15,827 nt of DNA from Bacillota bacterium. Lineage in GTDB: Bacteria; Bacillota_C; Negativicutes; Sporomusales; Sporomusaceae. Position numbers and translations under genes: made by a program. Numbering within the stretch: the stretch's first letter is position 1; every line of letters starts with the position of its first letter. The stretch is from assembly GCA_023441125.1 (NCBI GenBank), contig JAEZQV010000001.1, positions 1-15,827 on the forward strand, in the 5' to 3' direction. Shown piece after piece: positions 1 through 6,338 of the stretch. The notes under the pieces are model-generated. The model ran no database searches. It had not been told where the DNA came from and saw only the letters and a program-made list of their open reading frames with translations.

Positions 1-586
1 CGGCGGACTGCCCTTTGCTTTCCAATACGCCGATAACGGTAAAAGGCGCATTATTGATACGGATGCTCTGGCCGATCGGATTTATGGTGTCGAATAAATT
101 ACTGGCTACCGAAGTACCGATGACCGCCACCCGGTTCCGGCTGTCAACATCGTCGTCGGTAATAAAGCTGCCGGCCTGCACGCTTAAGTTGCGCACCTCC
201 AAATAGTCCGGCGTTGTGCCCTGCACGCTGGTCGTCCAGTTCATATTGCCGGCAACCAACTGGTATTGTTTGCTGACACTGGGGGCAACCGCACCGATGC
301 CGCCGACTTCCCGCGCGATGGCCTCGGAATCCTTCAGGGTCAGGGTGGTATTGCTGCCGGCCGCCTGTCTTACCCCGGAGGTGGAAGCCGCTCCCGGGGT
401 GACAATAATCAAATTGCTGCCCAGACTGGCAATCGAGCTGGATACCTTATCCCGGACCCCCATGCCGATGGATACCATGGCGATAACGGCGCCAACCCCG
501 ATAATGATGCCCAACATGGTCAGGATTGAACGTAATTTGTTGGACACAAGTGCATCTAAGGCGATCTTGACACTTTCCCAAAACAC
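1..586 (-). CDS. macB: MacB-type ABC transporter permease, N-terminal part (cut by window edge)
   Basis: Inner-membrane permease of a MacAB-TolC-type tripartite efflux pump. About 195 N-terminal residues are visible; the rest lies beyond base 1. The reading frame starts at GTG 586, two bases after the stop of the ATPase gene. It opens with FWESVKIALDALVSNKLRS followed by a membrane segment (LTMLGIIIGVGAVIAMVSIG, about residues 23-42). That is the usual start of MacB/FtsX-family permeases. A large extracytoplasmic region follows, with the family features SLGSNLIIV and DVDSRNRVAVIGTSVASNLF, matching the MacB periplasmic core domain. In E. coli MacB the ATPase is fused to the permease; here they are separate genes, as is common in Firmicutes. 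A purine-rich stretch inside the ATPase 3' end serves as ribosome site, so translation is probably coupled. The exported substrate cannot be read from the sequence. Confidence 0.9.
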   Translation of the reverse strand, partial: MFWESVKIALDALVSNKLRSILTMLGIIIGVGAVIAMVSIGMGVRDKVSSSIASLGSNLIIVTPGAASTSGVRQAAGSNTTLTLKDSEAIAREVGGIGAVAPSVSKQYQLVAGNMNWTTSVQGTTPDYLEVRNLSVQAGSFITDDDVDSRNRVAVIGTSVASNLFDTINPIGQSIRINNAPFTVIGVLESKGQSA

Positions 587-588
587 AA

Positions 589-1272
589 TTACTCAACCCT
601 TTCTGTATCCCGGACAATAAGCCCGTCCCGGACATGAATCACCCGTTTGGCGTGCGCGGCAATATCCGGTTCGTGCGTGACGAGAATGATGGTTCGGCCA
701 TAGGAATTTAAGGTCTTAAAAATGTCCATAACCTCATCACCTGATTTGGTATCAAGCGCACCGGTAGGTTCGTCCGCCATAATAATGGTAGGCTCATTGA
801 CCAGCGCCCGGGCAATAGCCACCCGCTGGCGCTGACCGCCCGACAATTCGTTGGGCAAGTGGTCCATCCGTTTCGCCAGACCGACCGAATCCAAAGCTTC
901 GGCGGCCCGCTCTTTCCTTTCCTTGGCGCCCACGCCGGCATAAACCAGGGGCAGGGCCACATTGTCAAGCGCGGTAATCCGGGGCAGCAGGTTAAAGTTT
1001 TGAAACACAAAACCGATCTTCTTGTTCCGGGTCAAAGCCAGTTCATCATCATTTAACGTCGCCACTTCCAGCCCGTCGAGTTTATAGGAACCGCTTGTCG
1101 GCCGGTCCAGGCAGCCTAAAATATTCATCAAGGTGGATTTGCCTGATCCGGACGGCCCCATGATGGCCGTGAATTCCCCTTCACGAATGTCAAGGCTGAC
1201 TCCGGCCAGGGCGGCAACCAGCGTATCTCCCATTTGATAGGTCTTGGTTATATTAGCTAATGCAATTGTCAT
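589..1272 (-). CDS. MacB/LolD-type ABC transporter ATP-binding protein
   Basis: Cytoplasmic ATPase that drives the adjacent MacB-like permease. At 227 residues it has the normal length for the LolD/MacB ATPase family. Visible motifs are Walker A GPSGSGKS (residues 39-46), Q-loop Q91, signature LSGGQ (143-147), Walker B IIMADE (163-168) followed by PTGALD, and switch histidine H200. The DEPTGALD and VTHEPDIA wording is typical of the macrolide/lipoprotein exporter branch. The start ATG 1272 has a GGGGG Shine-Dalgarno seven bases upstream. It lies 33 bases after macA and is followed two bases later by the permease gene, so macA, ATPase and permease form one transcription unit. All catalytic residues are present. 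Confidence 0.95.
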   Translation of the reverse strand: MTIALANITKTYQMGDTLVAALAGVSLDIREGEFTAIMGPSGSGKSTLMNILGCLDRPTSGSYKLDGLEVATLNDDELALTRNKKIGFVFQNFNLLPRITALDNVALPLVYAGVGAKERKERAAEALDSVGLAKRMDHLPNELSGGQRQRVAIARALVNEPTIIMADEPTGALDTKSGDEVMDIFKTLNSYGRTIILVTHEPDIAAHAKRVIHVRDGLIVRDTERVE

Positions 1273-1305
1273 TTCACGACCCCCTTATCTCCAGCCAACA
1301 CCGCG

Positions 1306-2400
1306 TTAGAACATGCGTCCGCCGCGCGGTGCCTGCTGGCCGCCGGTTTGTCCCGGCGACTGCACTTTAATTTGTGTTAATACAACCTTATCGCCTTCAT
1401 TCAGGCCGCTGGCAATTTCCACCCGGTCATCACCGGTATTGCCGGTTGTTACCGGCACATTCCTGGTCTGGCCGCTCGCATCGGCAACCACTACGAACTT
1501 ACCGCTCTTATCGGAACGAATGGCCGACAGCGGCAGTGTCAGTACGCCTTTGCTCTCGCTGACAGTAATGGAGACTCTGGCAACCATGCCGGGATTCAGA
1601 AGATTTTCCGCATTGGTGACATCGATCGTTACCGGGTAGTAGGTAACGTTCTGGGAAACAACGGCTTTACGGGAAATGGTGGTTACCACACCGCTGAATT
1701 CTTTATTGGGATACGCATCGACCGTAAAAGTAACCTTTTGTCCCATGGCAATTTTACCAATATCCGTCTGGTCCACGCTGGCCTCAATCTGCATTGTGGA
1801 CATATCGGCCACCGTCATAATGACGGTCGGATTATTAACCCCCTGGGCCACCAGTTCACCGGCAGATAACGGTTTGCCGATAACACTGCCGGCAATCGGC
1901 GATACAATAACGGTATCGTCCAGGTTGGACATGACTTCATCATAATTGGCTTTGGCAATATTATAATCCATGCTGGCGTTGTCCAGCGCTTCCTTCGAAG
2001 AGCCGCCGATCGTCGTCAGGCGGGAGGTGCGCTGCAGCTTGATAGCGGCGTTGTCAAGGCGTTCCCGGGCCTGGGTTACCTGTGCCTGCAGGCCGGTATC
2101 CTCCAGGACGACAAGCACTTGGCCGGCCTGCACCGGTTCATTCTCCTGCACCTTCACTTCTTTAATATGAGCCGTCATTTTCGAACTGATATCAACCGAG
2201 TTTACCGCCTTGATGGTGCCGGTCGCCGCCACTACGGAAGTAAGATCCCGTCGCTCGGCGCGGACGGTCTGCTGCGGCACGGCCGCCGTCTTGCTTTTGC
2301 CTTGATAGTAGTACCAGCCGCCGGCGCTGGCCGCCACTGCGATAATCGCCACAATCAGAATGGTTTTATGCTGTTTGATTTTTTGCCACAATGTGTTCAC
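1306..2400 (-). CDS. macA: MacA-like periplasmic adaptor (HlyD family membrane fusion protein)
   Basis: Adaptor linking the inner-membrane ABC transporter to the TolC channel. With the GTG start at 2400 the protein is 364 residues. An N-terminal membrane anchor (about 13-33, rich in A/I/V) is followed by the first half of a lipoyl-like domain (KEVKVQENEPVQAGQVLVVLED). A coiled-coil hairpin rich in A, Q, N and D comes next (QVTQARERLDNAAIKLQRTS onward), then the second lipoyl half (VSPIAGSVIGKPLSAGELV), beta-barrel and membrane-proximal domains. The tail is Gly/Gln-rich. Start choice: an in-frame ATG at 2421 overlaps the tolC stop as ATGA, but a strong GGAGGG lies inside that extension, seven bases before GTG 2400, so GTG is preferred. 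The coupled ATG start remains possible and would add seven residues. Confidence 0.92.
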   Translation of the reverse strand: MNTLWQKIKQHKTILIVAIIAVAASAGGWYYYQGKSKTAAVPQQTVRAERRDLTSVVAATGTIKAVNSVDISSKMTAHIKEVKVQENEPVQAGQVLVVLEDTGLQAQVTQARERLDNAAIKLQRTSRLTTIGGSSKEALDNASMDYNIAKANYDEVMSNLDDTVIVSPIAGSVIGKPLSAGELVAQGVNNPTVIMTVADMSTMQIEASVDQTDIGKIAMGQKVTFTVDAYPNKEFSGVVTTISRKAVVSQNVTYYPVTIDVTNAENLLNPGMVARVSITVSESKGVLTLPLSAIRSDKSGKFVVVADASGQTRNVPVTTGNTGDDRVEIASGLNEGDKVVLTQIKVQSPGQTGGQQAPRGGRMF

Positions 2401-2417
2401 TTTAATTCCCTCCGCCA

Positions 2418-3683
2418 TCATAAGCTACCGGCTTTAATGCCCATAGCCTTATCCAGTTTGGCTTTGTTAACATTGTAGTCATACAAGGCCTGCACATGGT
2501 TGGTCTTAGCCTGCGTCAGCGCCAGCTGGGCATCGAAAACGTCAAGGTTGGTAGCAACCCCGGCTTTATACGTTTCCTGGGCAATATACAGGTCCTCATT
2601 GGCCTTTTTCACTGTCACGTCGGTTGTTTGCAGACGCTTTTCGGCTTCTCTCATACTGAGATAACTTTGCCGGACGTCCTGCTCCACAGCGTCCATGGTC
2701 TGTTCGGACTGCAGCTTGGCTTGGGTTAACGATGACTGGGCCTGGTTGACCTTGGACTTGGTTGCGCCGCCGTCAAAGATACTCCAGCTGGCTGAAGCTC
2801 CGACCGACCAGTTGTCACTGTCGTTGGGCAGCGCCGAGTCATTCCAGCCACTGGAAGCCGACAGCGATACGGATGGGCGTTTATTGCTTGCGGCAATCTC
2901 AATGCCTTTTTGGGCACTGTCAATACTGATCTGGGACTGAGCCACTTCCGGCCGGTTTTTCTTGGCCAGGGCAATGGCGTCGTCCAGTGTCCGGGAATCG
3001 GGCTGATAATTCAGCTCGTCTTTTAACTGAATTTCACTGCCGCCATCCATGTTCATGGTTGTCAGCAGATTGGAAACCGACAGATCATATTGATTCTGGG
3101 CCTTGATCAGGTTTTGTTCCGCGTTGGCAACCTCTACCTCGGAACGCAGAACTTCCGACTTCGCGGCCACGCCTTCCTCATATTTGGCCTGAACGATCGC
3201 CAGATGCGCCTTCAGATTGTTGACGCTTTCTTCATTGACGGCGCGCATATTCTGGGCTTCCAGCACGCTGAAGTAGTTGGTGGTTGCATCCAGGATCATT
3301 TGCTGCCTGGTTTTCTCCACATTAAGATCGGACGCAGCCACACCCAGTTCGGCCTGTTTGATCTGGGCTTCTGTCCGGCCGCCGCTGTACAGCTGCCAGT
3401 TCATGCGCAAGCCGTTGCTCAGGCTGTCGTCATGGGTGGTACCCTGGTAAGTATAGCCACTGCTGAGCGAAACAGTAGGCAGCTTACCGGCTTTGGACTC
3501 ATTGACACCCTGTTCTGATTTCTTTTTATCTTCGCTTGCTATTTGAATGGCGGGATTATTCTTCAGGGCGTAGTTAATGCTATCCTGTAAAGTCAGTTCA
3601 ATGGGGGCAGCAAACACGAATGTATGCTGCAACAATAAGAAACCGGCGGTAATAAGGGCAGCCTTATTTTTTAAATGTAGCAT
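2418..3683 (-). CDS. tolC: TolC-family outer membrane efflux channel
   Basis: Outer-membrane exit duct of the tripartite pump. The protein has 421 residues, normal for the OEP/TolC family. It begins with a signal peptide (MLHLKNKAALITAGFLLLQH, probable cleavage after FVFA near residue 25). Two internally similar helical repeats follow, each starting with a long coiled-coil stretch (LTLQDSINYALKNNPAIQIA and LDDAIALAKKNRPEVAQSQI). The C-terminal half contains the family-typical QSYLSMREAEKRL and YKAGVATNLDVFDAQLALTQA. ATG 3683 is preceded by AGGAGG at a slightly long spacing of 11 bases. It is the first gene of the operon tolC-macA-ATPase-macB. Its presence implies an outer membrane, which in a Firmicute-like genome points to Negativicutes or another diderm clade. 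Confidence 0.95.
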   Translation of the reverse strand: MLHLKNKAALITAGFLLLQHTFVFAAPIELTLQDSINYALKNNPAIQIASEDKKKSEQGVNESKAGKLPTVSLSSGYTYQGTTHDDSLSNGLRMNWQLYSGGRTEAQIKQAELGVAASDLNVEKTRQQMILDATTNYFSVLEAQNMRAVNEESVNNLKAHLAIVQAKYEEGVAAKSEVLRSEVEVANAEQNLIKAQNQYDLSVSNLLTTMNMDGGSEIQLKDELNYQPDSRTLDDAIALAKKNRPEVAQSQISIDSAQKGIEIAASNKRPSVSLSASSGWNDSALPNDSDNWSVGASASWSIFDGGATKSKVNQAQSSLTQAKLQSEQTMDAVEQDVRQSYLSMREAEKRLQTTDVTVKKANEDLYIAQETYKAGVATNLDVFDAQLALTQAKTNHVQALYDYNVNKAKLDKAMGIKAGSL

Positions 3684-3728
3684 GATGGTAGCAGCCTCCT
3701 ACATAATTTGTGATTGACTAATGAAGTC

Positions 3729-3764
3729 ATTCTATATTATAAGTTTTAGAACGTCTTTAGAAAA
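3729..3764 (-). promoter_or_regulatory. tolC operon promoter with two 11-bp-period direct repeats
   Basis: On the minus strand two exact copies of TTCTAAA (plus coordinates 3756-3762 and 3745-3751) are separated by 4 bases, an 11-bp period. Ten bases further is TAGAAT (3734-3729), a -10-like hexamer. A perfect TATAAT at 3741-3736 is an alternative -10, with TTTTCT at 3764-3759 as a weak -35. Direct repeats at one helical turn, in or next to the -35 position, are the usual binding geometry of OmpR/PhoB-family response regulators. A gene for such a regulator lies just upstream at 5105-5779. Confidence 0.55.
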
Positions 3765-3779
3765 CCCTTCAAATAAAGG

Positions 3780-3808
3780 AAAAGTACTTGCCAAAGACAA
3801 GCACTTTT
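3780..3808 (-). terminator. Intrinsic terminator after the histidine kinase gene
   Basis: Read on the minus strand the RNA forms an 11-bp stem (AAAAGUGCUUG with CAAGUACUUUU, one G-U pair) around a 7-base loop. It lies about 20 bases after the kinase stop codon. The 3' arm ends in four U and runs into CCUUUAUUU. It separates the two-component operon from the tolC operon, which therefore needs its own promoter. Confidence 0.75.
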
Positions 3809-3830
3809 TATATTTCCTGCCAAATTGCCA

Positions 3831-5102
3831 TTAAGGTACTTTCTTTACCGGCAGTATGATACTGAACTTGGTGCCGCCCCCCAGTTGGCTGTCTACGCCG
3901 ATCTTGCCGCCGTGCATTTCCACGATCCAGCGCGCAATCGCCAGGCCGAGACCGGTACCGCCTTTTTCCCGCGAACGCGCCTTGTCGCCGCGATAGAACC
4001 GGTCAAACACCCGGGGGAGATCTTCCGCCGGTATTCCCTGGCCGGTATCCGCCACCGTTATGACAATATTGTTTCCCTGCCGTTCCCCGGTAACCACAAT
4101 ATCGCCGGGCGGCGGAGTATATTTGATCGCATTATCTAAAAGGATTACCAGCAACTGGTGCAGCCGTTCCCGGTCTGCCGCCAGTTCCAGCTGCTCGCCG
4201 GCCTCGATCCTGAGGGTCAGGCCAGCCATTTCCGCCAGCGGCACAAACTGTTCAGCCACCGTCTCGACGACTTCGCCTATATTGATCACGGCCAGCTTAA
4301 GTTCGGTTTGATTGGCATCCGATCTGGCCAGGGTCAGCAGGTCGGTAACCAGTTTGGTCATGCGCCGCACTTCCCTGACGATGTTGGTTACCCGGATGCT
4401 CTCCTCCTCGACGGTATGATCGGGGTGTCTGAGCATGAGTTCGGCATTGCTTTTTACCACCGCCAGCGGCGTGCGTAATTCATGGGAAGCGTCGGCCACA
4501 AACTGCTGCTGTTTCTCCCAGGAAGCCTGAATGGGAATCATGGCCCGCCGGGCCAGGTAATAGCCGGCCAGAATGATAATCAGCATGCCGCTTATCAGGC
4601 CGCTGACAATAATAAGCAATAAGTCCCGGAGCGAAGCCACTTCCGTATCCACAATACTTACGGCAATGATGCTGCCGATGTTAACCGGCCCCCGGTCTGT
4701 CATCAGGATCGTTTCTTCATACTGGTAGGGAATATTGATCATCCGGTAGGCATGGTCTTCAATTTCCCGGGTTTGAATATGGCCAGGCGGTATTTGGATT
4801 ACCATTTCCACCAAGCGCTCAACATCAACGTCTTCGGGATAGGGCATGTTAACAATGCGGCCCTGGGTATCCCGCAGCAGGATGAGAATACGCGGATCAA
4901 ACAGAAACCGGTTGCGGCCCGGCGGAGCGATTCTGCCGTTGACGATACGAATGTTACTGGCTTTAAACCGCATGGCGTCATCGACTTTGTCAAACAGCCG
5001 GTAAGACACAAAACCGTAGATCACGGTCCCGAAAACCACAAAAATCAGCAAAAACACGACAGAATTCATGGCTGAAAGCTGTCGCAGGGTGCGTTTAAAC
5101 AT
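3831..5102 (-). CDS. Sensor histidine kinase (OmpR-partner type)
   Basis: Membrane sensor kinase, 423 residues, partner of the regulator encoded just upstream. Two membrane segments (about residues 13-33 and 160-183) enclose an extracytoplasmic sensor region of roughly 125 residues. The second segment ends in YYLARRAMIPIQASWEKQQQ and leads almost directly into the dimerization box FVADASHELRTPL, with phosphoacceptor H207. A full HAMP domain does not appear to fit in the roughly 24 residues between them. The ATPase domain shows the N box (DNAIKYT, N324), G1 (DTGQGIP), F box (VFDRFYRGD) and G2 (GGTGLGLAIA, 381-390). ATG 5102 is 2 bases after the regulator stop, with AAGGAG lying in the regulator 3' end, so the two are co-translated. 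The signal sensed is unknown; context suggests envelope or toxic-compound stress. Confidence 0.95.
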   Translation of the reverse strand: MFKRTLRQLSAMNSVVFLLIFVVFGTVIYGFVSYRLFDKVDDAMRFKASNIRIVNGRIAPPGRNRFLFDPRILILLRDTQGRIVNMPYPEDVDVERLVEMVIQIPPGHIQTREIEDHAYRMINIPYQYEETILMTDRGPVNIGSIIAVSIVDTEVASLRDLLLIIVSGLISGMLIIILAGYYLARRAMIPIQASWEKQQQFVADASHELRTPLAVVKSNAELMLRHPDHTVEEESIRVTNIVREVRRMTKLVTDLLTLARSDANQTELKLAVINIGEVVETVAEQFVPLAEMAGLTLRIEAGEQLELAADRERLHQLLVILLDNAIKYTPPPGDIVVTGERQGNNIVITVADTGQGIPAEDLPRVFDRFYRGDKARSREKGGTGLGLAIARWIVEMHGGKIGVDSQLGGGTKFSIILPVKKVP

Positions 5103-5104
5103 AA

Positions 5105-5779
5105 TTATTTCTCCTTAAACATAAAGCCGGCGCCACGTACCGTCCGCAAGAGACTGTCATGACCGGAAGGAGCCAGTTTTTTCCGTAGATAATGGATATA
5201 TAAATCCACCACACTCATGGTAGTTTCCGACTCAAAGCCCCAAACCCGGTCAAAGATTTGCTCTCTGGTCAGAATCTGTTCTTTATTTAAAATCAAAAAT
5301 TCCAGCAAATCATATTCTTTGGTTGTTAACCCTAATGCCAGCTCGTCGATGTAGGCGTCATGCACCTTGCTGTCGAGCATTACCCCGCCATAGGCGATTT
5401 TGCCGTCGTTGGCCAGCGAACCGCTGCGCCGGATAAGCGCCTTGATTCTGGCCAAAAGTTCCTGAATGGCAAACGGCTTCACCAGGTAATCATCAGCCCC
5501 CGTCTCCAGGCCATAGACCCGGTCCGCCACACTGTCCCGGGCCGTTAACAGCAAAATAGGCACGGCATTATCGGCAGCCCGTACCCGTTTTACGATTTCC
5601 AGACCATTGACCTCAGGCAGCATAATATCCAGTATCAGCAAATCGTAAATTCCGTGCTGGGCAAAATACAAGCCCTCATCCCCGTCGGCCGCCTCATCGA
5701 CAAGATAGTTTTCCTCCTTGAGCAATGACACGATAGCCTCACGCAGCGCGTTATCATCCTCAACAACCAGAATTCGCAT
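5105..5779 (-). CDS. OmpR/PhoB-family response regulator
   Basis: DNA-binding response regulator, 224 residues. The N-terminal receiver domain (1-115) has the acidic pair E7/D8-D9 region (VVEDDN), phosphoacceptor D51 (LILDIMLP), T79 and K101 (KPF). The C-terminal winged-helix domain (about 130-222) carries the typical ending LTTKEYDLLEFLILNKEQIL, VVDLYIHYLRKKL and TVRGAGFMF. ATG 5779 has GGGGAG about seven bases upstream. It follows the small exported-protein gene by 67 bases with no visible terminator between them. The kinase gene follows after 2 bases. The repeats upstream of tolC (3745-3762) and of the small gene (6209-6226) are the natural candidates for its binding sites. Confidence 0.96.
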   Translation of the reverse strand: MRILVVEDDNALREAIVSLLKEENYLVDEAADGDEGLYFAQHGIYDLLILDIMLPEVNGLEIVKRVRAADNAVPILLLTARDSVADRVYGLETGADDYLVKPFAIQELLARIKALIRRSGSLANDGKIAYGGVMLDSKVHDAYIDELALGLTTKEYDLLEFLILNKEQILTREQIFDRVWGFESETTMSVVDLYIHYLRKKLAPSGHDSLLRTVRGAGFMFKEK

Positions 5780-5846
5780 ACAAACACTCCCCGAACATTT
5801 TATCTATGAAAAAATGCTTGTTACCATCTATCCCCAGAGTATGGCA

Positions 5847-6137
5847 TTATTTGACTAATGTCAAGCCGGAAAGAACCTGCCGGTTCTCCCGCTGTTCATC
5901 GGCAGCCGCTTTTTCCAGCCGCTGCGCGATTTTCTTATCGGTTACCTGAAATTCGGCATTATCGGCAGCAGTAACCGCAGCCACAGTTTCTCCGGCAATT
6001 CCGAGGCTCTCAATAGCCACCACCGGCTTTGACAGTTCCGAGGCGTAAATCACCGCCGCTACCGGCGCCGCCATAATCATACAAGTTGTCACCAGACTCA
6101 AGAAGCCAGTGAACAAACTATGTAGCATTTTTTTCAC
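5847..6137 (-). CDS. Small exported or membrane-anchored protein of unknown function
   Basis: A 96-residue protein that I do not recognise. It starts at GTG 6137, chosen because GGGAGGG lies six bases upstream; an in-frame ATG three codons later has no better site. The N terminus is a positively charged start followed by a long hydrophobic run (about residues 8-31, SLFTGFLSLVTTCMIMAAPVA), a signal peptide or a single membrane anchor. The rest is short, Ala-rich and charged (VTDKKIAQRLEKAAADEQRE), probably helical. It is the first gene of the unit small protein-regulator-kinase. Its promoter resembles that of tolC. A role as an accessory of the two-component system is an inference from position only. 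Confidence 0.7.
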   Translation of the reverse strand: MKKMLHSLFTGFLSLVTTCMIMAAPVAAVIYASELSKPVVAIESLGIAGETVAAVTAADNAEFQVTDKKIAQRLEKAAADEQRENRQVLSGLTLVK

Positions 6138-6192
6138 CCTTATCCCTCCCTGAAAATTTATATTTGCAGCATCATTCAGTGGATATAGGGCT

Positions 6193-6226
6193 ATTATACC
6201 GGACTTTTTTTAGGATTCTTTTTGAA
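6193..6226 (-). promoter_or_regulatory. Promoter of the small protein/two-component unit with regulator-like repeats
   Basis: On the minus strand, TTCAAAA (6226-6220) and TCCTAAA (6215-6209) stand at an 11-bp period. They are followed after exactly 10 bases by a perfect TATAAT (6198-6193). No good -35 hexamer is seen at 17 bp, as expected for an activator-dependent promoter. Each repeat differs from the tolC repeat TTCTAAA at one position, and repeat spacing and distance to the -10-like hexamer are the same as at tolC. Confidence 0.5.
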
Positions 6227-6277
6227 AGCCATTGTAAAAAGAATACAGGCCGTATCCTGCGCACCGGCATGAAAACA

Positions 6278-6304
6278 GGCGGCACTTACAGGGTAAGTGC
6301 CGCC
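6278..6304 (-). terminator. Intrinsic terminator after RNase J
   Basis: Perfect 12-bp inverted repeat (GGCGGCACTTAC and its complement) with a 3-base loop, 35 bases after the RNase J stop. On the minus strand it is followed by TGTTTTC. The T-run is short, but the stem is very stable. Confidence 0.75.
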
Positions 6305-6338
6305 CGGCTTACTAGTGGCCATACGGTAAGACCAGGAC

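Noticed and set aside
216..620. 134-codon plus-strand open frame antisense to macB
   Set aside because: It runs opposite to a clear MacB frame with matching family motifs and has no ribosome site or recognisable protein.
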